A DNA stretch of 64,000 bases from Aquabacterium lacunae (GCF_004310865.1 NZ_SIXI01000007.1:123967-187966); one strand, 5' to 3'; positions 33,772 to 43,618 are shown, numbered from the stretch's first letter. Translations and numbers: made by a program. Notes: generated by a model not told the origin, from the letters alone.

Positions 33772-34197
33772 GCTGGTGAGCGGAGTCTGTAAGCGGCCTC
33801 AGCAGAACTGGAACGACCTGCCCTGAATGGGCCGATGGCTGCCCAACTTTAGTTCCCACTCCTGGTTGTTCTAGGCTGACCGTTACCGATGCCAGCGTCT
33901 AGGATGCTCGCAAGCACTGTGGAATTCAATGCCGTGCAGAGTCGGTACGAATGTGTCTCTGCGCATTGCATCAAGTCCGACATGGCGCGGCTCAGAATTG
34001 ACTTCGCTCCGACTCTTTGGCGATACGGACGTGGCAAGTTAACTCGGCTGAAAGCGAGCCATTACGAGTTATCGTTGGGCTTGTAAAGCTACCGTGGCTA
34101 AACGCTACTCGTAGAATGCGAATGAATCCGCCGAGGAAGTTCATCTCGCGCGGCAGAACGGGATGGGACCGGACTTTAGCCGTGGCACGTAAACGAC
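33772..34197. other. Gene-free boundary between gyrB and the foreign island
   Basis: About 425 bases with no supportable gene, tRNA or clear repeat. Composition shifts here from GC-rich core DNA to AT-richer island DNA. The only promoter-like feature is a weak TTGACT (33998) with GATACG 18 bases later, matching the -10 consensus poorly. It should hold the promoter of the island operon. Confidence 0.5.
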
Positions 34198-35412
34198 ATG
34201 AATCATTCAGAAAAGATAGCAGCGGACAAAACGTCGCTTGGTTTTGAATTCCAAGATTTCGTTTACATCGAAAAGCTGATCGAACTCAGACCGGGACAAA
34301 CGTTAGGCCTTGAGCTCCACGACGACATCCATGTAGAAACTGTGGCAGAGGATGCATCGATCAAAGAACTTCTGCTCATACAGGTGAAGCACTCAGTTGA
34401 TCCCGGCAACGTCACCGACCGAGACATTGACCTTTGGAAGACCATTTACAACTGGCTCAAGCTAGTTCCAGGTCTGCCGCCTTGCCAGACACTGACATTC
34501 CAGCTTTACACCAACAAGAGTCTCAATAACCAAAAGTTTGTGAGTTTGTTGAAAGCCCCGCGCGAGAACATTCAAGCGATCCTTGATCACATAAGAACGA
34601 CGGATAAAGAAATTTCCGAAGTGGAATCGAAAAAGAGGGTTGATGAATCCCCTAATCCACTTGCGAAATACGTTAACTATGTCTCACAGTCCACCGATGA
34701 AGAGCTCGAATTTGTATTTAAACGATTTGAGTTTCACCCCAATAATGCCTCCATCATCACAAAAATCTCTTCCGAACTGAGACGGCTATCGATCCCACCA
34801 TCACGCATAGAAGACACCAGGAAACATGTCATCGGCGCATTTAAGGAATCGAAATTCTCAAAAATAATAGAAGGCAAAAAGGTTGTCATCACGTTTGATG
34901 ATTTCCACACTGAAATGGGCTTTGACAGAATAGTGAGATCCGCTCGAGCTGAACCGGCTGACTTCGACAGATTCGTGGATATCTACTACAGCTATCAACG
35001 GCCGGATGAACTCTCCTTTAGTACAAGCAATTTTCATCACCAGCTCAAAGATATTGGCATTAGCGATGATGAAATCGTTGACCGGGGAGTTGAAATGATG
35101 TTGGCAGAGCAGTTTATGGAATCGCTCCGGGATGCTGGCTCATTCAGTGCGACTGAGAACACTAGACTGGAAAATAGAGCTTTTTCAGACTGGCAACTGC
35201 TACACAACCAATCGCACCGAAATACAAAAGAAGATGATGAGGCCGCGCATCAGCAAGCATCACAGGGTTGCTATGACCAAACGATGCGCAGTCCCTTGAA
35301 GGCAGGTGATATAGAGCTTCCGAGAAATTTGAGTTGTGGAAAGTACATCAAGTTATCCAACCTTCCGCGCATTGGGTGGCGAAAAAACTGGCAAAGTAGG
35401 TTTAAAAAATGA
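34198..35412 (+). CDS. ABC-3C system effector: PD-(D/E)xK nuclease (DUF4297/Cap4-like) with C-terminal ABC-3C domain
   Basis: A 404-residue protein. The N-terminus has the order of a PD-(D/E)xK nuclease of the Cap4/DUF4297 kind: E17 in GFEFQDF, D42-D43 in ELHDDIHVE, and Q62-x-K64 in LLLIQVKHS. A long, largely helical middle follows. The C-terminal 30 residues (GKYIKLSNLPRIGWRKNW) match the CTD expected in ABC-three-component conflict systems. The stop overlaps the next start (ATGA), so translation is coupled. No strong Shine-Dalgarno precedes the ATG. AT-richer than flanking core genes, suggesting transfer. Predicted role: DNA-cleaving effector unleashed by the partner ATPase. Family assignment is by motif; the target is unknown. 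Confidence 0.75.
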   Translation: MNHSEKIAADKTSLGFEFQDFVYIEKLIELRPGQTLGLELHDDIHVETVAEDASIKELLLIQVKHSVDPGNVTDRDIDLWKTIYNWLKLVPGLPPCQTLTFQLYTNKSLNNQKFVSLLKAPRENIQAILDHIRTTDKEISEVESKKRVDESPNPLAKYVNYVSQSTDEELEFVFKRFEFHPNNASIITKISSELRRLSIPPSRIEDTRKHVIGAFKESKFSKIIEGKKVVITFDDFHTEMGFDRIVRSARAEPADFDRFVDIYYSYQRPDELSFSTSNFHHQLKDIGISDDEIVDRGVEMMLAEQFMESLRDAGSFSATENTRLENRAFSDWQLLHNQSHRNTKEDDEAAHQQASQGCYDQTMRSPLKAGDIELPRNLSCGKYIKLSNLPRIGWRKNWQSRFKK

Positions 35413-35858
35413 ATCGCGTGTCCCAAAACGAATTAATCGGCACGGTCGCGATCCAAAGCGCGTTAGTAAACTCAGATGGGAGAAGTTTGACCCTGGCCAA
35501 AGCGATGCTGATCTTGCCCTTGGTTTTTGATAGAGCCGTGCGCTCAGTCCTGAAAAGAAAGACCAGTGTCGTGTTGAGCAGTAAGGATCTCCTCATTTCC
35601 AACCCAGCTGCGTATATCACCGTACGTGCACGATACGAGGACCTGACTGTTACTTCCCTAAACACCATAATTCTCGCCCAGGAACTAGGGATGGTGTCAC
35701 TGGAGGACGGTTGCCTTGTGCTAAAGAATCAGATATTTCCTGATAGCCCCGATATTGGGAAAATCGCATCAGATATTTTTGCAGCAGGCCCCAAGCTCGG
35801 GCTCATCCTCCGTGAATCCACCGAGGACCTATATCAAACTTTCAGGATTGAGTTATGA
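35409..35858 (+). CDS. ABC-3C system middle component
   Basis: A 149-residue protein, mostly helical, without catalytic motifs. It begins MNRVSQNELIGTVAIQSALV, then LAKAMLILPLVFDRAVRSVL, and ends LRESTEDLYQTFRIEL. Size, position between the nuclease and ATPase genes, and the central hydrophobic LILPLVF segment fit the middle component (MC) of ABC-three-component systems, thought to bridge effector and ATPase. It overlaps both neighbours by 4 bases (ATGA at 35409 and 35855), so the three proteins are probably made in fixed proportion. Confidence 0.7.
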   Translation: MNRVSQNELIGTVAIQSALVNSDGRSLTLAKAMLILPLVFDRAVRSVLKRKTSVVLSSKDLLISNPAAYITVRARYEDLTVTSLNTIILAQELGMVSLEDGCLVLKNQIFPDSPDIGKIASDIFAAGPKLGLILRESTEDLYQTFRIEL

Positions 35859-37708
35859 GTAAAATTCAGATTTCAAGTGTTATCCTTTGGCAAAAAAATG
35901 GTATCAAACGGACGCTTGATTTTCTGCAAAATCGGGTGAATGTCATCACAGGCGATTCAGGCAAAGGTAAGTCATCAATTCTATACATTATTGATTACTG
36001 CTTGTTGGCAAGTGAAACAACTGGTATATCGAAGACAAACATTGACTCAAAAGTGGACTGGTATGGGATAAAAATATCCGTAGATGGCAAGGAAATTGCC
36101 ATCGCGCGTCCTTCCGAAGGCAACGGTGCGACTGACCAGGCGTATTTCAGCGAGGATGGCATCATCCCGCCTTTGCCCGTACTAAATGTGCGAATCGATA
36201 ATCTCAAAAAGGTTCTGAGCGGTGCATTTGGCATCGATACCGAATTGCGGGTTCCTTACGGCGGTAAATATATACAGGCAGGATCGAAGGTTTCTTTCCG
36301 AAACTTCCTCGCATATAGCTATCAAGACCAAAGTGCCATCGTTGCGCCAGACCACCTTTACATCCGTCCGACTGTGGGCCGCTATCAGGAAGCTATTGAA
36401 CGCACGTTTCGAATGGCCATCGGGGCTGAAAATGTGGACACGGCACTGTCACGAAGTCGGCTTGCTGAACTGGAACGCAAGAAAGCCATTCAGGCTAGAA
36501 AAAATGATTCGTACGCTAGATCTGTAAATGCCTTTGCCGAGGAGGTAGCAGAGCTGACGAGCGAGGCCCATTCTTTGGGTGTGATTGAACGCATTCCGGA
36601 ATCTTATGAAGACAGAATAGTGGCACTCCGCGAATTGGTTCAAGCACCGACAATCCCAAACGATCACAAGCAGGAGGTTGAGCGGATCGAAAGTGAAATA
36701 TTCAGGTTGACAGCAAAAAATCGTCAGTTGCAGGCGTTCATCGACGGCAAGCCAGCATACTCTAGTGCGTTGAAGGATACAGAGGACGCCCTTAAGCCCG
36801 TCAACGTATTCAATTCGCAGTCTGAGAATATATTTCCATCCAGGCTCGCCAACGAAGTCATTGCCCGTTTACAGCGCGAGCTCTCTGAAATAAAATCGGC
36901 ATTGCGTAGTCGCAAGAGTTTTCCGTTCCTTGACGAAGTAAAAGACATTCATACACAGAACGAAAATAAGATTCAAACTCTTAGAGAAGAGTTGGCCTCA
37001 ATGGAGACAAGGCGGCCTATTCGATACAATCCTAACGTTTACTATAGATATTTAGGGCGACTTGAAGCGAAGCTCGATGTTTACCGTCAAGATGAGGCCC
37101 CACTAGTTCAGGCCACAAAGGACGACCTCGACGATTCGATTGCCGACCTTCAAAGAATAGTCGGTCAGAACGAGGAAAAGAGCGATTTAACGAAGCAGGA
37201 ACTGAATCGTTTGATTAACAAGCGACTCGTAAAACTACCTCTGAAGGGCTATAACAATTTCTCTGCTTTCTTTAGTGAAAAAGAGAAATTGATACACCTG
37301 CATTCCCCTGATTTTGCTACGGTAGAAAAAATGCCGGACGTGGGAAGTGCATCAAACTACCTCTATCTCCACGTTTCATATTTTCTTGCAATACATGAGA
37401 TCGCCAAGACAAGGCAAATCCCATGGGTTCCGTCTTTCTTGGTGCTCGACCAAGTCAGCACGCCCTACTTTGCAAGTGACGGCAAGCCCAACGATGACAT
37501 TCGTAGCTTGGACAAAGTTTTAATGGAATTAAACCAGTTCGTGATTGACATGGACAAACACGGTGGATTTCAGATCATATTGTTAGAACATATCGGCAAG
37601 GAACACTGGACGTCGTTGAACTTGGACAGGTTCCATCTTGTCGATAGGGAGCTCCGCGACAGTTATGGACTAATTCTCGAGGGTGCAGGCGATATTTCCC
37701 CTGCTTAG
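35855..37708 (+). CDS. ABC-3C system ATPase (DUF3732, SMC/RecN-like coiled-coil ABC ATPase)
   Basis: A 617-residue protein. Walker A is GDSGKGKSS (residues 33-41) after NRVNVITG. A Q-loop-like AYSYQDQSAI occurs at about 152. A heptad-rich coiled coil spans about 195-450 (ERKKAIQARKNDSYARSV; QRELSEIKSALRSRK). Walker B is SFLVLDQVS (about 527-535), with Gln where many ABC proteins have the catalytic Glu. The H-switch region is FQIILLEHIG. This layout matches DUF3732 ATPases of ABC-three-component systems, which likely sense DNA or nucleoprotein and control the nuclease. Third gene of the coupled operon; no transmembrane parts. Confidence 0.82.
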   Translation: MSKIQISSVILWQKNGIKRTLDFLQNRVNVITGDSGKGKSSILYIIDYCLLASETTGISKTNIDSKVDWYGIKISVDGKEIAIARPSEGNGATDQAYFSEDGIIPPLPVLNVRIDNLKKVLSGAFGIDTELRVPYGGKYIQAGSKVSFRNFLAYSYQDQSAIVAPDHLYIRPTVGRYQEAIERTFRMAIGAENVDTALSRSRLAELERKKAIQARKNDSYARSVNAFAEEVAELTSEAHSLGVIERIPESYEDRIVALRELVQAPTIPNDHKQEVERIESEIFRLTAKNRQLQAFIDGKPAYSSALKDTEDALKPVNVFNSQSENIFPSRLANEVIARLQRELSEIKSALRSRKSFPFLDEVKDIHTQNENKIQTLREELASMETRRPIRYNPNVYYRYLGRLEAKLDVYRQDEAPLVQATKDDLDDSIADLQRIVGQNEEKSDLTKQELNRLINKRLVKLPLKGYNNFSAFFSEKEKLIHLHSPDFATVEKMPDVGSASNYLYLHVSYFLAIHEIAKTRQIPWVPSFLVLDQVSTPYFASDGKPNDDIRSLDKVLMELNQFVIDMDKHGGFQIILLEHIGKEHWTSLNLDRFHLVDRELRDSYGLILEGAGDISPA

Positions 37709-37847
37709 TCGCGGCCTGAGGCCTTGCAAGGCTTACCTATAAGGGTGTCGTGTTGGGTGGGACTTTACCGAGCTTGTTCAAGAGATCTCTGGGTGGCTAG
37801 CGACTTGTCGCCTAGCTATCTTCCAAAACTAAGCTCAAACACGTATT

Positions 37848-38222
37848 TTAGCGAAATGCAGCGAGGCCGGCGAATATGATTCCAACAATCGCGAGGCTAT
37901 TGATTTGTCGACTTTCCTTTTTCTCCCCAAGGATTTCGCTGACAAAATGTTCGCAGTTATTATCAAAGAGCCGGTAGGCCGGAGGGCGGCTTAGCGACGA
38001 TTGGATTCGCTGGAAGATCTCCCATTGCTTGCTCCGATCCGTTGTCCGTACCACCTTGATAGGCCTGCCTTGGGAAAACGCTTCAAGTGTATCGATACGC
38101 GGCCCCCCCTGGCCATGGTGGACAACTTGTCCATTGGGCAAGAAGACACCTGCGTGTTCGCCGATGCCTGACAGTTTGGGCCTTGTGATCTCACAGATCA
38201 CCCCTGGATTGATGAACGTCAT
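37848..38222 (-). CDS. LRAT-like (NlpC/P60 superfamily) protein with C-terminal membrane anchor
   Basis: A 124-residue protein. The LRAT pattern is visible: catalytic His in GEHAGVFLPNGQVVHHGQGG (about 22) and catalytic Cys in FDNNCEHFVSEIL (about 89). A hydrophobic C-terminal helix (INSLAIVGIIFAGLAAF) would anchor it. LRAT-like proteins act as thiol acyltransferases or phospholipases on lipids. It starts 6 bases after the XRE regulator stop with AGGAAAG upstream, so the two form an operon. It lies on the opposite strand right after the ABC-3C operon, in the same AT-richer island. Possible toxin- or lysis-like role is inference. Confidence 0.75.
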   Translation of the reverse strand: MTFINPGVICEITRPKLSGIGEHAGVFLPNGQVVHHGQGGPRIDTLEAFSQGRPIKVVRTTDRSKQWEIFQRIQSSLSRPPAYRLFDNNCEHFVSEILGEKKESRQINSLAIVGIIFAGLAAFR

Positions 38223-38228
38223 TTGGTT

Positions 38229-38495
38229 TTACTTTCCTGCATTGAGAAGCCAAACCAGAGCTGCTACAACACCCGCTCCGATCAGCAGGTTCTTCAGTTC
38301 TTGCTTGGCCTTTTCTTCCTTCACATCAGCCGTACGCTTGAACTGTTGGAGCAGAGCGTGCTGATATGCGCTGGGGACAAGTACACCCCTCTCCCACTTG
38401 CTCACTGTCATGGAATGAGCGTCAAACAGTTGTCCGAACTCTGCTTGTGAAAGCCCGAGAGACTTGCGAAGTGCGGCGATTTGTTCCTTGTCCAT
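38229..38495 (-). CDS. XRE-type helix-turn-helix regulator with C-terminal membrane helix
   Basis: An 88-residue protein. The helix-turn-helix reads IAALRKSLGLSQAEFGQLFD then SMTVSKWERGVLVPS. A basic and helical linker (FKRTADVKEEKAKQEL) leads to a C-terminal hydrophobic helix (LLIGAGVVAALVWLL). A membrane-tethered Cro/C1-like regulator is unusual. The ATG at 38495 is chosen because it begins at the first conserved residue. A perfect TATAAT stands 6 bases upstream, so the transcript is probably leaderless. It is co-transcribed with the LRAT-like gene. Confidence 0.8.
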   Translation of the reverse strand: MDKEQIAALRKSLGLSQAEFGQLFDAHSMTVSKWERGVLVPSAYQHALLQQFKRTADVKEEKAKQELKNLLIGAGVVAALVWLLNAGK

Positions 38496-38501
38496 TAGAA
38501 G

Positions 38502-38507
38502 ATTATA
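38502..38507 (-). promoter_or_regulatory. TATAAT -10 element placed for a leaderless transcript
   Basis: TATAAT on the minus strand, 6 bases before the A of the XRE gene start codon. Transcription from it would start at or next to the ATG. No good -35 was found at normal spacing. Confidence 0.4.
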
Positions 38508-38658
38508 AGCCAAAAGGTAAGCCTACGCTTAATCATCGGCGCAGTACTTGTAGCTCATGGACTGAGCTGTGCTGGGCAAGCAATCGGATTGACGGGGCGA
38601 TTCACCCTGCAGCTTGTTTGTCGTAACGTACCTCCAAACCATCTCGGGAGATGCCACC

Positions 38659-38889
38659 ATGGCCATCACCACCCTCAGCAGCCGTGAGTTCAACCAAGAC
38701 GCCAGCAAGGCCAGGAAAGCCGCGCAACACGGCCCCGTGTTCATCACGGACCGCGGGCGTCCGGCGCACGTCTTGCTGACCATCGAGCAGTACCACGCGC
38801 TCACGGGGGTACACACCAGCATCGTTGACTTGCTAGCCCAACCCGATGCGGCGTTTGATTTTGAAGCGCCCAAGGCTTCCAGCTTGTGA
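38659..38889 (+). CDS. Phd/YefM-family antitoxin (toxin gene not seen)
   Basis: A 76-residue prevent-host-death antitoxin: TLSSREFNQDASKARKAAQH, GPVFITDRGRPAHVLLTIEQ and a C-terminal acidic arm. GGGAG precedes the ATG at 38659. No VapC, Doc or RelE reading frame follows before the cupin gene. A GTG overlapping its stop opens only a 13-codon frame. It therefore looks like an orphan antitoxin, a common remnant near mobile DNA. Confidence 0.88.
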   Translation: MAITTLSSREFNQDASKARKAAQHGPVFITDRGRPAHVLLTIEQYHALTGVHTSIVDLLAQPDAAFDFEAPKASSL

Positions 38890-38976
38890 ATCGCCCCAGC
38901 TTGCCTGGACACCCTGGAGTTGCTTGACGTCCGCCAAACCAGCTCGCATCAGCAGGCGGCAGGTACCCCACGCCAC

Positions 38977-39324
38977 TCAAAGCGGCTCAAAGCCCGCCAG
39001 TTCGGGGCACACCACCGAGACGAACACGAAGTCCTGAGCCCCGGTGTTCAGCAGGCCATGCACCGCCCCGGTGGGCGCGATGGCGATGTCTCCGGCCGAG
39101 ATCGTCACCGTCTGGCCCGAGGCATCGACCTGGTACTCGCCAGTGCCCGAGATCACCGTCCAGGTGTCCTGCCCTTCCGGGTGCACATGCGGGTGGATGC
39201 GCTGCCCTGGCTTGACCGTCCATGCGACGACCACCGCGTCACCTGTTTGATGCACCACCGAGCGAATGGGTTCGCCATCGCTGGGCTGGAGGTGATCGGC
39301 CACTCGGAAAACGCGTTGAGACAT
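38977..39324 (-). CDS. Cupin-domain protein
   Basis: A 115-residue single-cupin protein. Motif 1 is GQRIHPHVHPEGQDTWTVISG with metal ligands His-His-Glu. Motif 2 is GDIAIAPTGAVHGLLNTG. It probably binds a divalent metal; the substrate is unknown. The ATG has GGAG 8 bases upstream. It is divergent from the VOC-family gene, with 111 bases between. Confidence 0.85.
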   Translation of the reverse strand: MSQRVFRVADHLQPSDGEPIRSVVHQTGDAVVVAWTVKPGQRIHPHVHPEGQDTWTVISGTGEYQVDASGQTVTISAGDIAIAPTGAVHGLLNTGAQDFVFVSVVCPELAGFEPL

Positions 39325-39435
39325 GGGGCTGCTCCAAGGATGTGGTGCAGTGCGTGCAAGCTCAATGCCAACCCTTCAACGCAGGCGCGTGCGTTAGAGT
39401 CAACTTCCTTTTGGCTTTGCACAGGAGACACACCG

Positions 39436-39837
39436 ATGTTCAGTCACATCATGGTGGGCACCAACGACATCGAGCGTTCGAAGCGCTTTTACGACGCGGT
39501 GCTGGCCGTGCTGGGTGCCCCGGCGGGCATGCCCAACCAGAACGCCACGGGCCACACCCGCATCTTCTACCGCCATGAGGGCAACACCTTCAGCGTGGTC
39601 GAGCCCATCAATGGCGAGCCGGCCACCGTGGCCAATGGCGCCACGATCGGCTTCAAGTGCGCGTCGCCCGAGCAGGTGCGTGCCTTCCACGACACGGCCG
39701 TGGCCCACGGTGGCACCTCCATCGAAGAGCCGCCTGGGCTGCGTGAGGGCGCGCTGGGCGCCATGTACCTGGCCTATGTCCGTGACCCGGACGGCCACAA
39801 GCTGTGCGCCCTGCACCGAGTGAAGTCAGGCGGCTGA
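39436..39837 (+). CDS. VOC-family (glyoxalase/bleomycin resistance-like) protein
   Basis: A 133-residue protein. A single VOC module starts MFSHIMVGTNDIERSKRFYD and ends YVRDPDGHKLCALHR, with paired beta-alpha-beta-beta-beta units and likely metal ligands His and Glu. The ATG at 39436 has ACAGGAGAC upstream and gives the canonical family start. Specific activity cannot be assigned. Confidence 0.88.
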   Translation: MFSHIMVGTNDIERSKRFYDAVLAVLGAPAGMPNQNATGHTRIFYRHEGNTFSVVEPINGEPATVANGATIGFKCASPEQVRAFHDTAVAHGGTSIEEPPGLREGALGAMYLAYVRDPDGHKLCALHRVKSGG

Positions 39838-39880
39838 GCGAGTGGGCACGGGGCGTGAGACCCTTGTGCCAGTCAGCGTG

Positions 39881-40297
39881 TCAGCCTTTCAGGCCACCGA
39901 GCAGCCCGCCCAGCACGCTGGCCACATCCACGCCACCGCCTTGCGGTAACTGGCCAGTGGGGGTGAGCTTGTCCACCACCTGAGGCAGGAACTCGGCCAG
40001 CTTGGCCGAGGCTTCCTGCGGTGAAAAGCCCAGGCTCTGGGCGATGGCGGCCACCTGCTGGTTGCCCAGCACGGCCTGGATCTGCTCGCCCGAGATCGGC
40101 AGGTTCTGGCCGGTGCCCACCCAAGAGGCCACCACACCGCCCAGGCCTTGTTGTTCAAAGGCCTGCACCAGCCCCTGCAGGCCCCCAGGGTGGTTGTTGA
40201 TCAGGCCACCGACAGCCTGCATGAATCCGCCCACGCCTTCATTGCCCTGGGTGAGTTGGCCCAGCACCTGGCCGGCGATCGAGTCGAAAAGTCCCAT
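39881..40297 (-). CDS. YidB-like DUF937 protein
   Basis: A 138-residue DUF937/YidB-family protein. It starts MGLFDSIAGQVLGQLTQGNE with Gly/Gln-rich helices (GVGGFMQAVGGLINNHPGGL) and ends with glycine-rich GGLLGGLKG. ATG at 40297 with AAAGGGAA upstream. The molecular role of the family is not established. Confidence 0.88.
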   Translation of the reverse strand: MGLFDSIAGQVLGQLTQGNEGVGGFMQAVGGLINNHPGGLQGLVQAFEQQGLGGVVASWVGTGQNLPISGEQIQAVLGNQQVAAIAQSLGFSPQEASAKLAEFLPQVVDKLTPTGQLPQGGGVDVASVLGGLLGGLKG

Positions 40298-40393
40298 GGT
40301 GTTCCCTTTCATCACTGTGATGCCGCCACACGATACGCGCGCGCATGGGCTTTGGCGACTGTTCGGTTGAGGGTGCCCACTTGGGCGAGGCCC

Positions 40394-41230
40394 TCAGCCG
40401 CTCACCAGCCCCTGGTAGGCGCGTGCCAGCTTCTGGTCGTACTTGTTCACCTTGTATGCGGGGCCGTTGTAGCCCTCTGCGAAGCTGGCCCAGTCTTTGG
40501 CGCGCAGCCATTCGGTCAGGGTGCGGCCTCTCAGGCGTCGGCGGTCGATGAAGCGGCCGAAGGCTTCCAGCTGTTCGGCTTCCGATGCCTGCATGCTGTG
40601 AACGAAGGCATGCACATCGGCATAGCCTAGCCACTCGGCGTTCTGTCCCATCACTTGGAACAGCCCCCACGAGGCCGATCGCAGGGCCGCGCTGTCGTGG
40701 ATCTGGCGAGCTCGCGCCAGGCGGGCATGTTCGCCCAGTCCGCCCACGTAGTGGCTGCGTGTCCAACGGGGGTAGACGATGTCGGGGTGCGCGGCACTCA
40801 AGGTTTGCGGGTTCAGGCCGGCCTTGGCCAGCTCCTGCCAGAACACATGGCCTTCAAACAGGATTTTGGGTTGGTCGCCCAGGAAGCCCGAGCCTGCGGC
40901 TTCCACGGCATACACGGCCCGCACAGCGGCCGGTTCCAGTTGTCGCCCTTGCGCAAACCGGTCGATGTCGGCTTGCGAAAGCCATTTGCTGGCCACCTGG
41001 GCCACGGTTTGCGGTTGACATGCGAACAGGGCGGTCCATGTCTTGGGTCCTGCCACCCCGTCGACCACCAGGCCCTGGCTGCGCTGAAAGGCCTTGAGTG
41101 CTTCCAGGGTGGCGTCGTTGAACTGGCCGTTCGCCGTGATGGGGTGTCCCGCGCTGGCCAGGTAGGCTTGCAGCAGGTGCACGTCGCTGTGCGGAGAGAT
41201 TCCCTTTTTGACGGTGGGCATGTCAGGCAT
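40394..41230 (-). CDS. N-acetylmuramidase (DUF3380) with peptidoglycan-binding domain
   Basis: A 278-residue cell-wall hydrolase of endolysin type. Residues 10-70 are a PG_binding_1 domain (VHLLQAYLASAGHPITANGQ; VVDGVAGPKTW). Residues 85-278 are a DUF3380 muramidase domain (VRAVYAVEAAGSGFL with probable catalytic Glu; ASWGLFQVMGQN; FAEGYNGPAYKVNKYDQKLA). No signal peptide is seen, so export would need a holin or other route, as in prophages. It stands alone, with no other phage genes around. Confidence 0.9.
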   Translation of the reverse strand: MPDMPTVKKGISPHSDVHLLQAYLASAGHPITANGQFNDATLEALKAFQRSQGLVVDGVAGPKTWTALFACQPQTVAQVASKWLSQADIDRFAQGRQLEPAAVRAVYAVEAAGSGFLGDQPKILFEGHVFWQELAKAGLNPQTLSAAHPDIVYPRWTRSHYVGGLGEHARLARARQIHDSAALRSASWGLFQVMGQNAEWLGYADVHAFVHSMQASEAEQLEAFGRFIDRRRLRGRTLTEWLRAKDWASFAEGYNGPAYKVNKYDQKLARAYQGLVSG

Positions 41231-41298
41231 GAGGCACCCCTTTGTGTGTGCTTCATTTGTACAGGCCGGCATGCCGACATGCCAGTGTTCTCAGGGCA

Positions 41299-41320
41299 AG
41301 GCCCCTAAGCCTAGGGGCCT
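41299..41320. terminator. Hairpin between the muramidase and GMC oxidoreductase genes
   Basis: AGGCCCCTA-agcc-TAGGGGCCT, a 9-bp stem just past the oxidoreductase stop. No strong U tract, so it may be a weak terminator of the leftward oxidoreductase transcript. Confidence 0.45.
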
Positions 41321-41335
41321 CTGTCGTTCGGTGGT

Positions 41336-43090
<1,755 letters not shown>

Positions 43091-43118
43091 TCAAAGGCGG
43101 GGTGTGGGCCTGGGGGGC

Positions 43119-43547
43119 TCAGTCGGCCACGCGGTAGGTTTCGAGGTGGATGCTGGTTTCCGTGCTGCTGATGCCCTTGATCAGGCGGATGCGTTCGAGC
43201 ACCTGCGACAGGCCGGCCAGGTGCTCGGCGCGCAACTCGGCCAGCAGGTCCCAACGGCCGTTGGTGTCGTGCAGCGCGGCCACGCCGGGCTCGCCCAGCA
43301 GCTTGGCGATCACGGTGCGCATGTCGTTGCCTTCCACGGCGATGCTCATCCAGGCCCGGATCTCCTGTGGTCGGCTGTCGGGCCGCAGCCGCACTGTGTA
43401 GCCCGTGATCACGCCGCTGTCTTCCAGCTTGCGGATGCGGTTGGTGACGGTGCCGCGTGACACGCCCAGCTTGTCGGCCAGGGTGGCCACGCTCAGGCGC
43501 GCGTCTTGCCGCAGCAGGGCGATCAGGTCATGGTCGAGCGGGTCCAT
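43119..43547 (-). CDS. Lrp/AsnC-family transcriptional regulator
   Basis: A 142-residue regulator. Helix-turn-helix DARLSVATLADKLGVSRGTV then TNRIRKLEDSGVITGYTV, and a RAM effector domain (HDTNGRWDLLAELRAEHLAG). The ATG at 43547 is preferred over an upstream TTG. It is divergent from the ornithine cyclodeaminase-arginase pair, the classic arrangement for an arginine/ornithine-responsive activator. Confidence 0.93.
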   Translation of the reverse strand: MDPLDHDLIALLRQDARLSVATLADKLGVSRGTVTNRIRKLEDSGVITGYTVRLRPDSRPQEIRAWMSIAVEGNDMRTVIAKLLGEPGVAALHDTNGRWDLLAELRAEHLAGLSQVLERIRLIKGISSTETSIHLETYRVAD

Positions 43548-43618
43548 GGGCGGTGGGGGCAAGGGCCGGTTGTGGCAGGGCGGCGGCTGAGCCTTTTGTC
43601 AGTGTGACCTGTCATTGT

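Noticed and set aside
33998..34027. Promoter TTGACT-N18-GATACG for the ABC-3C operon
   Set aside because: The -10 match is only about half; mentioned with the boundary region but not called.
33889..34086. Plus-strand frame of 65 codons in the island boundary
   Set aside because: No ribosome site, no family, and it lies in a likely non-coding junction.
38529..38912. Minus-strand frame of 127 codons over the Phd gene
   Set aside because: Overlaps the clear antitoxin gene; no domain. Its last residues look protein-like but cannot be supported.
38890..38976. Possible VapC toxin remnant after the Phd gene
   Set aside because: Only a fleeting L-D-T resemblance in one frame; too short to call.
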